In this document: positions 45,501-56,560 of the stretch, in pieces
How positions within the stretch are numbered: the stretch's first letter is position 1
Layout of the letters: each line of letters begins with the position of its first letter
Origin: Shiraia sp. slf14
Taxonomy: Eukaryota > Ascomycota > Dothideomycetes > Pleosporales > Shiraiaceae
Reading direction: 5' to 3'
Assembly (NCBI GenBank): GCA_000498155.1
Contig: AXZN01000013.1
Span: 496,001-560,000 of the forward strand
DNA length: 64,000 nucleotides
Program-made: the position numbers and the translations under genes
Notes under the pieces: model-generated
The model's input: the letters and a program-made list of their open reading frames with translations, nothing else
What the model was told of the DNA's origin: nothing
Database searches by the model: none

Positions 45501-47244
45501 GGAATTGGAACATCAGGGTCCAAATCAGCAAGGTCACCATAGCTACGCTCGGGGCTAGACTCCGGTTCGTAGTCATAGTTGTCCGCGTAGTCATCCTCGA
45601 AGTTGCGGCTCTTAACCCGTCGGAGGATAGACTCTCGGGAGATCCGCGGCACCTTTGGCTCGTTGACTGCAACCTCAGTCTCTTGCTCGGTTGCATCTTC
45701 AACTTCTGCAACGTGCACCTGCACATCTTGCTCAGCTTTCTGATCATGGCTTTCTTGAGTTGGTGTGCTGACGTTGCGCTCGTCATCAAAATTCATTAAT
45801 CGCAGTCTATCTTCCAAAGACATGGAAGCTTCACGCATGTTCAATAGGTCGGACTTGGAGATACCCGCAGCCTGAGGAAGCTGTGGAAGAGATCGCCGGG
45901 ACTCGCTGGCGCGCTCTGCAGCAGCAGAGAGACCGATGCTAGAGTCGCGTCGGCGGCGGTCGTCATGACCCTGGAGACCTGGAAGAGGTGGCAGAGGCCT
46001 CGACTCGTTGTCAGAGTTGGTTGATCCATGACGGCCTGCATTCATTGCACCATTGGGACGTGCAGTGGGCATAGGGCTGTTGTCGCGAGCGTCGAAAACA
46101 TCATCGTACAGATCTGTTAACGATGTGTTTGCTGCATCTGGGCTCATATGGCGCCAATCTTCTGGAAGCACGACGGGTGTCTTTTCGGTGTCTTCTAACG
46201 AAGCATCAAAGCTGTCATCGACATCGAAGCTAAGCTCCTCTTCCTCAGACTCAGACTCGTAGCTACCCTCACGCGACCCTGATGCAGCAGAGGGATCTGG
46301 TGTGACCATTTCGTACTCTGTGATTGTTGGTGGAGCAGTATCGAAGGTCACACTCTTAGCATGACGGCGCAAAGGCCGGAGAGTCTGGTGCTTGAAGTCG
46401 TCGTCCTCGGACATGATGCTAGCGTCAGGGTTGTATTTGGGGGAGTTGAAGCGTCCGTTGGTAACGAGTGAGGACTTGGTGGGAGAAGCCCGGCCTTCAG
46501 GTGGTGTCAAGTTCTCTTTGCTTGGGGAGCTCAGCGCTGACTGTGATTGAAGTTTGGCTGGCGAAGTCTTTGATGGGCTCAAGGTGGGAATCTTGCTGAG
46601 ACTCTCACCACGACGATGGCCCATGGGAGAACCGATTGAATCGCGGAAGCCACTCAGGCCGTTGCCGTTGAAAGCATTGCCCTGCACTGTGGTGCTGAGA
46701 GGGCGTCCGGCAGCTAATGGGCGGTCAAGTGGTTGCACTGCGGAAGGGTCGTACTCGTGTTGTTGTTCGCGGGCGAACATGCTGCTGTTCTTGACACGCG
46801 ACTGCTTCTTGAGATTCTCAATCGAGTTGCGCTTGGGTGATAGAGTTGGCGAGCTGTGCTCAAACTCGTTCTCCGAGTCGAAACGATTCTTTGGGGAAAT
46901 AGTTTGCTCTTTCCAGAACAAGCGTGGGCTATTGTTGAACGGAGAAGAGCCGTTGAATGGAGAGCTCTCCTTGGTCAGGAACATCTTCTGGAGCCACGTT
47001 AGCAGTGACGCAGAGGAATGCAACGAGGGGCACATACCTTTGTTGTCTGGTTAAAGCTGGGCGAGTTCCTCCTGCGCTCTGTCGAGGTGATTTCAGACAG
47101 CGGACGGCTGCTTCCCTTTGTGGGAGAGGCAGTGGGCGTCTTGTTGATGCGCAGCGGCGACACCTGCAGTTACCATCGTAAGCATATGCACTCACAAGCA
47201 GAGATCCAGTCGAGTCGAGTACTTACCGCTTCATTGCGCGACAT
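42578..47244 (-). CDS. BUD4: Bud4-like anillin-related septation/axial landmark protein
   Basis: Scaffold at the septin ring that sets division or septum sites. Five exons, 47244-47227, 47163-47038, 46987-44083, 44032-43302 and 43246-42578, give 1482 residues in phase. The N-terminal two thirds are Ser/Pro/acidic and disordered, with many SP and TP sites that could be phosphorylated. The anillin-like region is spliced at PLPKTERTWFQLTLDNGL and continues with PIGQEFELVVLDDLEFQLTL. The PH domain starts at the last splice (YWRRRFFRLEGTKLTAYHE) and includes FRIRFANGEVIDFYADS. A basic, Gln/Pro-rich tail ends the protein. The 18-nt first exon (MSRNEA) is typical of the small starter exons seen in this window. 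It diverges from MRH4. Confidence 0.93.
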
Positions 47245-47762
47245 GGTGGCGGCAGAATGCGTGTTGCTGCTGTTGTTGTCGCTGCAGCACGGCTGGTTGC
47301 GTGGGAGAGGGCAGGAATGCTTGGGAAGAATGGCGAGGGCCCCGTCGAGGAGCTAGAGCTAGAGTAGGACACACGACAAGAGAAGTATCCGCGTGTAGTG
47401 ATTAAATAAGAGGACAGGCGAAGTGAAGGACAACCCACGAGCGCAGGCGCTGTTGTGCGATGGGAGAAGCGGAAGAGAGAGAGGATGGAGCGTGTGTTGG
47501 GCAATATGAGGCAGCGCAGACCATTATCTCATGTGTTGATGGCCAGGATGCGGGCAGGGTGGAGCTGTTGCCGTAGTGACTGAGCCGCCTGGCCCGTGCC
47601 CAAACGCTCCTCCGCGAACTAAATCCCGTGGCGCCGAAATTTCGGGATCGCCATGCAGTAGACTGCCGTGACTGCGCAGATTTAGCTGTCTTTCTCCAGA
47701 TACGCGAAATGCATGTGTAGACGTCGTCTGAGAAAATTCTGATTGCCTCTTTCTGTCACACC
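47245..47762. other. Divergent promoter region, BUD4 and MRH4
   Basis: About 520 bp. The minus-strand BUD4 leader is rich in short repeats of Gly/Ser-like codons but no clear element is seen. Confidence 0.4.
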
Positions 47763-49688
47763 ATGTTGCGACGTGTCGACCGCTCTTGCCTGTTCTGCGA
47801 GGCGAGGTCGCTGTTTGGGCCTCCCCCTCGCAGCCTGCAATCGCCCCTCCATCAGACTCGCCTCTATACCCAGGTCCAGCGAGATACCCACGCCCGCGAT
47901 GCAGCCTCGTCTTCACGGCCGCATTCAGGGCCATCGAGATCCCTCAGAGGCCGCGATGACCGCCGTCCCTCCCGCATGGTTCTGTCCGATACTGTTGCTC
48001 GACCACCACCACCTTCATCAGATGGAAAGCCTATGCGCAGGAAAAGAGAGGCATTCGCCCATCTCAATAGGACCACTGTACCGCCGATGCTGGAAAGGGA
48101 AAGGGAACAGAGAAGCATGGGCATGGAAAGGCCTGCAAGGAAAGAAGACGGTAAAAGAAGGACTCGATCAGAACCTTTCCATGCCTTGAAGATGCAGAAC
48201 TCGCTGCATGAGGTGCCCTACAGGTCAAGGACGGCTATCAAGCGCAAAATTGAACAATACGATACATTCGACAAGTTCCCACTCCTGGAAACTGTCCAGT
48301 CTGCTGTTAAGGATGCCCTCCCTAATCTTGAATACCGCAACCCCACCCCCGCCCAAGCTGTGGCCATACCTGCTCTGTTGGGCATACAAGGGAGACAGAC
48401 GAGATCGGCTTCGAAAAAATCCGACATCGACGCCTATCTTCTGGCTGCTGAGACTGGATCTGGAAAAACACTAGCCTATCTTCTGCCCACATTGGACGCT
48501 ATCAAACAAGAGGAACTGCAAGAGAAGGAAGAAAAGGAAGAGCAGGCTCGAAAAGACGCTGAAGAAGCTGCAGCCAAGGCAAATGAAAAGAGGAACGATA
48601 TATTCGCTGCTGAGGAACCAGAGATCAACAAAGCCGTAGACCCAGCACGACCACGAGCCATCATCCTCGTCCCTTCTGCCGAGCTCGTCGCCCAAGTGGG
48701 TGCAGTCGCCAAGTCGCTCTCACATACCGTGAAATTCCGTGCTGCGCCCATTTCAGCCAAATCGTCAGCTACTGTCATTCGTAATCGCCTCTTCAACGAG
48801 AATGGTGTCGACGTTGTCATCAGTACGCCTCCTCTACTGGCCAGCATTGCAGAGAGCAATCCCAACATTTTAGCACGAGTCACACATCTTATCTGCGACG
48901 AAGCTGACTCCCTCTTTGACCGCTCGTTCAAGCCCAGTACCACCGAGATTCTCGAACGTGCCCGGCCTTCGCTCAAGAAGCTCGTGCTATGCTCTGCTAC
49001 CATCCCAAAATACCTGGATAAATACCTTGCAGACAAGTTCCCCGATATGCACCGCCTTGTCACACCCAATCTACACGCCATTCCGCGAAGAGTCCAACTT
49101 GGCGTCGTGGATGTAAATAAGGATCCTTACCATGGAAACAAAAATTTGGCCTGTGCAGACACAATCTGGCAAATTGGCAAATCGAATGGCGAATATGACC
49201 CTGCAGAAGGCAAAGAAGCAGTATCCACGAAGCGCATTCTTATCTTTGTCAATGAACGAGAAGATACAGAGGAGGTAGCTCAGTATCTAAACAAGAAGGG
49301 CATCGATGCACTCGCTTTCCATCGTGACACTGATCCAAGCCGCCAAGCGAAGACCCTAGCCTCGTTCACAGGCGATGATACCTCAACTGCGATACCATCT
49401 GACCCCAAGTCAGAAATATCGAAATCTGATATTCCTAAGCGTACCTTGGCCAACACCAAAGTCATTGTAACTACCGATCTTGGCTCTAGAGGTATCGACA
49501 CTGTCAATGTCCGACATGTCATCCTTTACGACGTCCCCCACACCACCATCGATTTCATCCATCGCCTCGGCCGAACAGGCCGTATGGGCAGAAGAGGACG
49601 CGGAATTGTTCTTCTCGGCCCTGGAGACCGTGCTGATGTGGTTCGAGAAGTGCGGGAAGCCATGTTCAGAGGCGAAGCACTTATCTAA
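47763..49688 (+). CDS. MRH4: Mitochondrial DEAD-box RNA helicase Mrh4
   Basis: ATP-dependent RNA helicase needed for assembly of the mitochondrial large ribosomal subunit. One exon encodes 641 residues. An Arg-rich leader (MLRRVDRSCLFCEARSLF) suits mitochondrial import. Motifs in order: the Q-motif-like NPTPAQAVAIPAL, motif I AAETGSGKTLAYLLP, motif Ia VPSAELVAQVG, motif II CDEADSLFD, motif III SATIP, then RILIFVNE, TTDLGSRGIDTVNVRHVI and motif VI HRLGRTGRMGRRGRG. The insert between motifs I and Ia is a charged Glu/Lys coiled segment (QEKEEKEEQARKDAEEAAAK). Together with uL14m in this window it belongs to mitochondrial translation. Confidence 0.93.
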   Translation: MLRRVDRSCLFCEARSLFGPPPRSLQSPLHQTRLYTQVQRDTHARDAASSSRPHSGPSRSLRGRDDRRPSRMVLSDTVARPPPPSSDGKPMRRKREAFAHLNRTTVPPMLEREREQRSMGMERPARKEDGKRRTRSEPFHALKMQNSLHEVPYRSRTAIKRKIEQYDTFDKFPLLETVQSAVKDALPNLEYRNPTPAQAVAIPALLGIQGRQTRSASKKSDIDAYLLAAETGSGKTLAYLLPTLDAIKQEELQEKEEKEEQARKDAEEAAAKANEKRNDIFAAEEPEINKAVDPARPRAIILVPSAELVAQVGAVAKSLSHTVKFRAAPISAKSSATVIRNRLFNENGVDVVISTPPLLASIAESNPNILARVTHLICDEADSLFDRSFKPSTTEILERARPSLKKLVLCSATIPKYLDKYLADKFPDMHRLVTPNLHAIPRRVQLGVVDVNKDPYHGNKNLACADTIWQIGKSNGEYDPAEGKEAVSTKRILIFVNEREDTEEVAQYLNKKGIDALAFHRDTDPSRQAKTLASFTGDDTSTAIPSDPKSEISKSDIPKRTLANTKVIVTTDLGSRGIDTVNVRHVILYDVPHTTIDFIHRLGRTGRMGRRGRGIVLLGPGDRADVVREVREAMFRGEALI

Positions 49689-50137
49689 ACGTATGTATAA
49701 ATTATAGACTATAGAATTAGAAGACCATGTATTATAACGCCTGTAAAAATAAACGATGGATGAACATAATCTGTATAAGAAAGGATCATATTATAAGGAT
49801 ACCCAAGAAATTGTATTTATATCACGACCATCGTTCCACCTCGCTTCTTCTTTATCAAAAGTAGAACCACAACTGTTGTTTGAATCATATCACATGTTCC
49901 CATCGTTCACTACTCTGTATCACTTCACTATTCTATAGTACCGATCCCTGGAATTTCACTCATCCTACCCCCACTTAATCAACGGAAATCAACGTCATCA
50001 ATTGATCACACTGTCTCCACCTACACACGCGGGCCTTTCGTCACTACTACGCTTAACTCAATTCCCAAACATCCAAGCACTACACTGCCACACCGCAAAC
50101 ACACTTCCTCCATCCAACAACCTCCCCAACCCTCACG
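49689..50137. other. Convergent 3' flanks
   Basis: About 450 bp between MRH4 and twinfilin. Nothing recognised. Confidence 0.4.
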
Positions 50138-51261
50138 TCACACCACCTTCTCCAAAACCTCCCTATCAGCATCAATATTCCCATAAACCAACTCCGTCCC
50201 TACAAATCCTTTCCTGTTATACATACTCCTATACTTGCCCTCCTGCCCCTTCCCATTCCCATTCCCAGTGGTATTAGTTTCATCGTCATCAAAACACACG
50301 TCCCCCACCTCATGACTCTCAATCCTCCGATCAACACTCACACCCACATCCTCCGCATGCACAAGCAATCCTGGTATCGCGAGCGTGTGCTTCATGCGCT
50401 GCTGCACAGGCGCGGAGTCAGGGCTGTGTGAGATGAAATAAAGCAGGTGTGTGGTGGGGTGGGTGTAAAATGTGAAGCTGGGGTTTGTGTTTGGGAGGAG
50501 GTTTGGGAGCGTGGATGGGGTGAGGTGCGTGGTTGAGAGGGCGAGGGAGAGGGCCAGGGTTGGGTCGATGGTCTGGGAGGTGTGATTAGTGGTTAATGGT
50601 AGTAGGAAGGAAGGAAGGAAGTGGTAATGCATGTGGACGTACAATTTGGACGACAGCGCCTGGGTGCTGGAGTGTGTTCAGGGCGTCTAGGGCTTCAGGT
50701 GTGATGGGGTTTTGCATGCGGCGGTCGCAGAGGCGGCATTTATTGAGGTGGTGGCCTAGGTCTTTGATTTTGGGGAGTGCTTCTTGGTCGTGTCGACATG
50801 TGTTGGTGGTGTCTCGTTCGATCCATGAGCGTACATCTGTTATCTCTCCGATTTCCTTGCAGATGAGTGAGTATGAGAAGTTGCTTTCTCCAAGTTGATG
50901 CACAAGAGCGTGTCGGTTTTTCAGAAAGAATTCCCTTTCTTCTGCTTTGGCGAGATAGGGAACGTAAGTAATGGCAACTGTCGAAGAGGCCCAGCGCAGG
51001 ATTAGATATAGCGAATTTTGTGGAGTAAGGATAGCGCTAAGTTCATTCATAGTCTGCTGTGGCGAAGCATTCGAGTCTTTTTGCTGGAAAAGCTGCAGTG
51101 GTTCAAGTGTGCCGTTGGCCAAAGTAATTGGCAATGCAATGCAGTTTGTCCCGTTGATGAAGTTGACGAAAGCGTCATGTACTTTAGCAGGAATTTCTTG
51201 ATATTGTTAGGGAGTGTTTTCTCTATGCATTGATTCTCTCACTGAAAACGTGGGTTGTCAT
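50138..51261 (-). CDS. TWF1: Twinfilin (two ADF-H domains), divergent
   Basis: Actin-monomer-binding and filament-capping protein of the cortical cytoskeleton. Three exons, a 19-nt first exon (51261-51243), 51196-50643 and 50572-50138, give 335 residues. The first ADF-H domain runs from IPAKVHDAFVNFI through SLYLILRWASSTVAITYVP and EEREFFLKNRHALVHQLG. The second ends with SFTFYTHP, TTHLLYFISHSPDS and VQQRMKHTLAIPGLLVHAE. The spacing and order fit fungal twinfilin, but sequence is loose in places: a CRLCDRR linker is unusual and the ERMLYAS-type actin helix reads QQRMKHTL. The first exon is inferred from the ATG, a GTGAGA donor and a CTAAC...CAAG end. Confidence 0.8.
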
Positions 51262-51352
51262 GGCGTGGCAGCTTTATTGTGTGTTGATGTAAATGTGATG
51301 ATTGTTATAAACCCAAATGTAATTTCATTCTGTTGCTGTAATATCTGCCTGT

Positions 51353-51492
51353 TGCGGACTTCCGCAAAAGCGATTAACTGCTTTAGGGATACCTGAGACA
51401 CCTTGCACGCGGTTATCCTAGGATGGGTGGATGCTCGAGTAAAGTCGATCGCTCTAAACTTAACTAGAATAGTGAGCCTGCGGAATTCCGCA
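51353..51492. repeat. Pair of 14-bp palindromes
   Basis: TGCGGACTTCCGCA at 51353-51366 and TGCGGAATTCCGCA at 51479-51492 differ at one central base, and both are self-complementary or nearly so. They are 112 bp apart. They may be termini of a decayed element or paired binding sites. Confidence 0.5.
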
Positions 51493-52091
51493 CTTGCGGT
51501 ACACGTTCAACACTGATGCTGGTATACCTAGGTACCTAACTTAATACAACATCGCAAGAAACCCGATCAGTATTTTAGACATCAGAACGCGAGATTGACA
51601 TGACCACGCGCTAGTACAAAACGATCTTTGGTTCATCTGGCGCTCATCTAGTAGAATTGTAAACCAAAACTCTGGTTGGATTCTTGTAGTGGACCAATCT
51701 TTCTTCAAATTACACTGGTAGGCATATCAGCTTAGTCGTCTTGGAAATTATCGAATCACCAGATGTAGAGTGTATATGCGCAAGCGACCTCCACAAGATC
51801 TAAAAACAACTTCACTTGATAGCTTCATGTACAGAAAAAATATTCAAATCCTGGCTCATGTTGGTAACGAGTTTGGACCCTCATGTCACGTGTCTAGGAC
51901 ATGGTTATAGCGCTGAGGCTCTATATCATCGGTTAGTTAATTAGCTTAGATCATCATCACATATACACAGTTCATTGGATCCATACATCTTATAGATTGG
52001 TAGCTAAGATTTAGAATTAAGATCTGATCTTACTCCGGGTTATCCGGTAAAGCGCCCCGTGTTACGCGCCCCGTTTTTCCCCGAGCCCGTC

Positions 52092-52345
52092 CACTACGAA
52101 GGAGCTCGTTTTTAATATGTAGAAACCTAACAGATTAACGACAATCACCTTGAGTTCATCATAGCGCAATAGATATACACACCTTTTTCAAATAGAGCAT
52201 TACTACAATCTTATAAAGAGCTGAAGCCTACAAGGCTTTTCAAGACTACCTAGGTATTAACGTTCTTGTGTATTGTTATCCGTCGTCTTCTGTGAGGTAA
52301 ATTTCATGAGGCTTCCATTCAAAAGAAACGAGCTCCTTCGTAGTG
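52092..52345. mobile_element. MITE-like element with 20-bp perfect terminal inverted repeats
   Basis: CACTACGAAGGAGCTCGTTT at 52092-52111 is repeated in perfect inverse orientation at 52326-52345, giving a 254-bp unit with AT-rich, non-coding interior. This is the build of a miniature inverted-repeat transposable element. The outer flanks extend the symmetry weakly (CGT on each side with one extra base on the left). I see no clear target-site duplication, so the element ends and superfamily are uncertain. Confidence 0.6.
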
Positions 52346-53090
52346 ACGTCGCCGGAATCTGCAGTCGTAACGACATCGCAGCCAAGTTCGGATTAGAGGC
52401 CTAGACCCACAGGCCAGGCTCCGCTACCTGGCAAGCAAATCAAGCAAACGATTGTCCATACGCACAACTGCTAGCACTATCGCAGGATCGAACTCAATAG
52501 AGATCTCTAGTAGAAAGAGCCTGAAGCGCTAGAAGCATACTAGAAATTCGCCGGGATATTATATACACAAAGCAATATTATACAGACAAAAGATCTATAC
52601 TAGAGACAGAGAGCAAGGCATTTTAAGGACAACCGCTGCAATACGCAAGATCAGCACTCTTTACTACAGTTAAAGTTTTAGTTCCTAGTAAAGGGTAGCT
52701 ATTTTTGTTAACCCAGCACGAGACTAATATTGCTCTCGCATCTCCCCTCCAGCTAAGAAAAGATCACTTCAGGCCGATCCGCAAAACATCTATCGAAAAA
52801 CTCAAATAATCCGCGGACTCCGAGTCGTAGACAACAAGGCGAATTTCCTAGAAAGAGCAAGCACTCTCTAGCAGGAGCCCACCGGCCTAGAGGGGACAGT
52901 CCTAGTAGCGGAACGCAAAGACCACCGAACCAGAGTAGAAGGCAAGCCTGGACTGGGCAAGCACAAATACAGCAAACACCCTTCAAAATATTTTGTCCTT
53001 CTACACCTACAGAAAACGCCTTGTTGGTAATACAGCAGATCAAGCAAACACGCCAGCACAAGGCAACAAGACGAGTTTCCAGAGCTTATG
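52346..53090 (+). pseudogene. Coding-like remnant with several stops
   Basis: One plus-strand frame reads as protein-like sequence in long pieces (for example DVAGICSRNDIAAKFGLEA and later a charged stretch) but is broken by TAG, TAA and TGA codons. It follows the inverted-repeat element directly. It may be a decayed transposon or gene; I do not recognise the protein, and chance is not excluded. Confidence 0.2.
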
Positions 53091-53184
53091 ATAACCCTGC
53101 CACTGGTAGAAGAAATTCGATTGGCAAACGAGCAAACGCACCATAACGGTAAACCTACAAAGCCAGGGCGGTGTGACGCATCTC

Positions 53185-54250
53185 ATGCCGCCAGCGGACC
53201 TCGAGACATCGCAAATTCTCTCACGAGACACCGTTGTTAGGTCATACAATTTGGTGGCATTTGCAGAAAGTGCAAAACGACATCAAGACTTAATCCCACA
53301 AGACATACTTCAGACGGCTTCATACATTCTCGAGAATTACGAAACGCCTACGCCCTTCAGAAATCAGAAACTTAAGTCGGTGGCGCTGCCGGCAAAAGGA
53401 ACCCGGTATACGGTTGCACCAAGAAGGCCATCGTTTGAAAACGACACCGTGTTGGGACATCCAGCGGCCTGGTTGCCTGATATCGAAGGTCTCAGATCTG
53501 CCAAGAGAAAGCTTTCGAAGGAAGTCGCAGTTTTCCGGAACAACATCACAACAACACGCTCTTCACAAGACCTCCAAGACTGGATCAGCAAAGGTGAAGA
53601 AAGTATCGCAGACCCAGCCACTCCAGCAGGACCAGCGAATCTATTTGGAAACGAGGTGCCCTTACGCATTTACCGTGAGCCAAGACATACCCAGGTCAGC
53701 AGTGACAGTGAACGTTCACCAGGCACAGAAGTTCACCGCATAGCATCACCAGTACAACACTTATAAGCCATTGAATCCTTTACGGAACAACTTAGTGTTT
53801 CGGCAGCACCAAATCCAAATAGTGGAACCCATTGAACCCATAACTTTGGCGGAACCGGGAAATCAGAGTCCCCTACCAATTAGCCAAAACACAAACCAAG
53901 AGGCTCCGATTTTGAAACCGGTGGCAAGATGCACAACTAGTGTACCAGATACATCTGAACCACCAGAGAATCAAACCCCACCAAACCAAGTGTTACAGCG
54001 GCTAGTCAGAAAGCAACGCAGGCAGAAAGTTACGGTTCCCTGGCGACCTATAGCACAGAACCAAACTCCAAGGGCACCAGGAGACGAACCGATCATGCAA
54101 GCCCCGGGAAATCCAGGCAATCGCAGGACACGTCCACCACGGGATGACTACCGAGAATACGAATATAGAAGCGAACACAGAGCATTAACGCCTAAGATCG
54201 CGACGCGAGACAAGCCGCCCTTCCGAACTTTGGACTATAACCATGGTTGA
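53185..54250 (+). CDS. Orphan-type Pro/Gln-rich protein
   Basis: Two overlapping open frames fuse into one if a 49-bp intron (53695-53743, GTCAGC...CATAG) is removed: exons 53185-53694 and 53744-54250 give 338 residues in phase. The first part is mixed helix (SYNLVAFAESAKRHQDL, PQDILQTASYILENY). The second is rich in Pro, Gln, Asn and Arg, with VPWRPIAQNQ and a charged DDYREYEYRSEH stretch. No domain is recognised and there is no signal peptide. An upstream exon cannot be excluded. The position beside decayed repeats suggests a young or lineage-specific gene. Confidence 0.5.
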
Positions 54251-54360
54251 GCCTAAGTTCAACTCCAGGTCTGCTAATTGTATGAACCAAAGATTCGGGC
54301 TTTGTTGCTACGTGTCCCAGATACCTCTGGGGAAGCATCCGAGACGTGGAATCCCATATG

Positions 54361-54367
54361 TATAAAT
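54361..54367 (+). promoter_or_regulatory. TATA box of the TAP-like hydrolase gene
   Basis: TATAAAT lies about 109 bp upstream of the ATG at 54470, with a short leader after it. Confidence 0.5.
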
Positions 54368-54469
54368 ACTGCATCTCTCTTTGGGTAACCTCGCCTTGTT
54401 CACAACCACCTTTTCAAACAATTTCACGTTGTGTACACCCACCATAAAAGCAATATACCATCAAACGCC

Positions 54470-56560
54470 ATGGCAAAAATGCTATTCTTCTCCCTGCTGC
54501 TTACTGCAGCCACAGCCGCAAAGCTCAAAGGAAATCCAATCCACTCAAAAATTCCAGATGTAAATATCATAGAGGCTAGCCCGTCTCCAAATGCTTCAGC
54601 CGTAATGGTCATAGGAGGCACACCATCCATCCAGGCTTCATCTACACCCATCGAAACAGTGGAGCCTCAAAATTCAGACGTTGGAAAACCGTCATGGGAC
54701 GAACTAGATGACGCAGATGACCCTGCCAACCTGGACAGACTTGAAGACAGTCCCCCGACTAAAGTCAGGTGGGGTGAATACGTGAACTGGGATTCGGTAC
54801 CAGTGTCTTCTCAAGGGGAAAAAATCCGTTGGAAGCAGTGTAAACGGGTTAGCATACCATGGCAAGAAGACGAATGGGTGGAGGAAGAATGGTGGGAAAG
54901 AACTGGAGAGTGGATTATATGGGAATGTGCACGTATTGAGTTTCCATTGGATTACGACGATCCTTCTGCCGGAACATTGATCACCTCGTTCGCCAAACTG
55001 AACAGCAACAAGTCACTGACACACGATACCGAGCATGAGAACATTCTCGTCCATACAGGCCGCGCAGGTAAGCGTTGTACTTACCCACGAGATACTAATG
55101 GTCTATTGGTCAAGTATCTTACAAGCACCAAAGAACTAACAAATTTTTAGGGGACTCGGTGCTTGATGACTTTATGGCCAATGGCCAGATGTATCGCACA
55201 ATTTTCGGCATCGATGTCGATATAATCACATTCGACCCTCGAGGTGTTCATCACAGTGGGCCCTTGACGGATTGCTGGGCGGGTAATCGAGTAGCTCAGT
55301 ATCGTACAGAGGCTGCTTTGTCGGCCGCCGAAAACCTAAGTCAGATCCATGATATCTATGGTAAATGGGGTGCTAGGTGTCGGAAGAATCTTAAACAGGA
55401 TGTTCGGTATATCGGCACACCTGCAGTGGCTAGAGATATGCTGGAATTCTTGATTCGTTCAGCTGCAGAGAGGATTGTAGGCCCACGCTTGCACCCAGAC
55501 GTAAGTAGCCGACTCTAGCATTGGCTATGATACGATCTAACAGCTCGAGCAATAGGACGTCAAGTTGAACTTTTATGGAGGCGACTATGGTGCTGTTTTG
55601 GGAGCAACATTTGCCACATTGTACCCGAAGAACGCCGGTCAAATTATCCTTGATAGTCCCTACGAGCACTATAACGGTGGGATTTTTGGTACAGGCATCC
55701 AAAATTATGACGCGACCGTCGATAATTTCTTCACCAAATGCGTGCAAGTCGGGCGTATGAAATGCCCCTATTGGGAGCCGACCGTCCCGAAATTGAAGCA
55801 GAAGTTCGAGAGGCTCCTCAAAAGATTGAAGGAGAAACCGTACGAAGTGCCAGTTCCGGCCTCACTCGATGAGCCTGTCTACATCACGGATAAATCAATC
55901 ATAGGGATATTTGGCCATTGGACCCAGTTTGGAAGTGCTAATTTCGCAGCACTTGCCCACGTGCTATACACCATAGAAGTTGACGAGTCAAGAGGTGCTG
56001 GAATTATGCCTCAACTGTTGAATCTTCCTCAATGCTCCAAATGTAGATTGCTGGACTGGCTAAAGCTTGCTTCCATGTTTGGAGGTTGGTGGGGGCCTAA
56101 ACTATCTGACGCGACTACATGTGTCGATACATATGCGACGCCCAAAATATCTTCAGTGGGTCTTTTCCAACGTTTCATGGATTGGGCCAAGGATCTGAGC
56201 AGGTTTCGTGGCGAATTTGCAGCCTATTCTCGAGCCGCGTGTCATAACTGGCCTTTTCAGCCACCACCGAGCCAACAATTTGATGGAGTATTTGGCGGAG
56301 ACGTGCCAATCCTGTTTTTGAGCAATTGGAAAGATCCCAGGGTTCCAGAGTCGTACCTTCGACAGATGGTCAGGAACTTTACTGGTTCAACGCTTTTGTT
56401 GCAAGAAGATATTGGCCATGGGACATTCAATCGGATCTCATGGTGCACCACCGACTACATGGAACGTTTCATGTTCAACAACACCCTTCCGGTCACGGGA
56501 ACAATTTGCGAACCAGGATATATGGACAGTCTGGATTATCCCTCTCAAGATCGTGGATGA
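54470..56560 (+). CDS. Secreted S33/TAP-like alpha/beta hydrolase with altered nucleophile
   Basis: Three exons, 54470-55067, 55151-55500 and 55556-56560, give 650 residues. A signal peptide (MAKMLFFSLLLTAATAA) and a Ser/Pro/acidic spacer precede the hydrolase. Family marks are FPLDYDDPSAGT, ITFDPRGVHHSGPLTDC, the elbow NFYGGDYGAVLGATFATLYP, LDSPYEHYNGG and the TAP-like C-terminal part. The acid (D576 in KDPRVPESY) and His (H604 in DIGHGTFN) are present. The elbow residue that should be the catalytic Ser (GGSYG-type) is Asp326. The glycine-rich oxyanion loop is also poor (HTGRAGGDS). It may be a non-peptidase or use Asp as nucleophile. Family identity is good; activity is doubtful. Confidence 0.85.

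Larger units (their letters stand above)
51262..53184. other. Repeat-bearing, gene-poor AT-rich stretch
   Basis: About 1.9 kb with no intact gene. It contains two near-identical 14-bp palindromes (51353-51366 and 51479-51492), a duplicated GCGCCCCGT string near 52052-52073, a short inverted-repeat element (52092-52345) and a coding-like but stop-riddled stretch after it. This is the most transposon-like part of the window. Confidence 0.55.
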
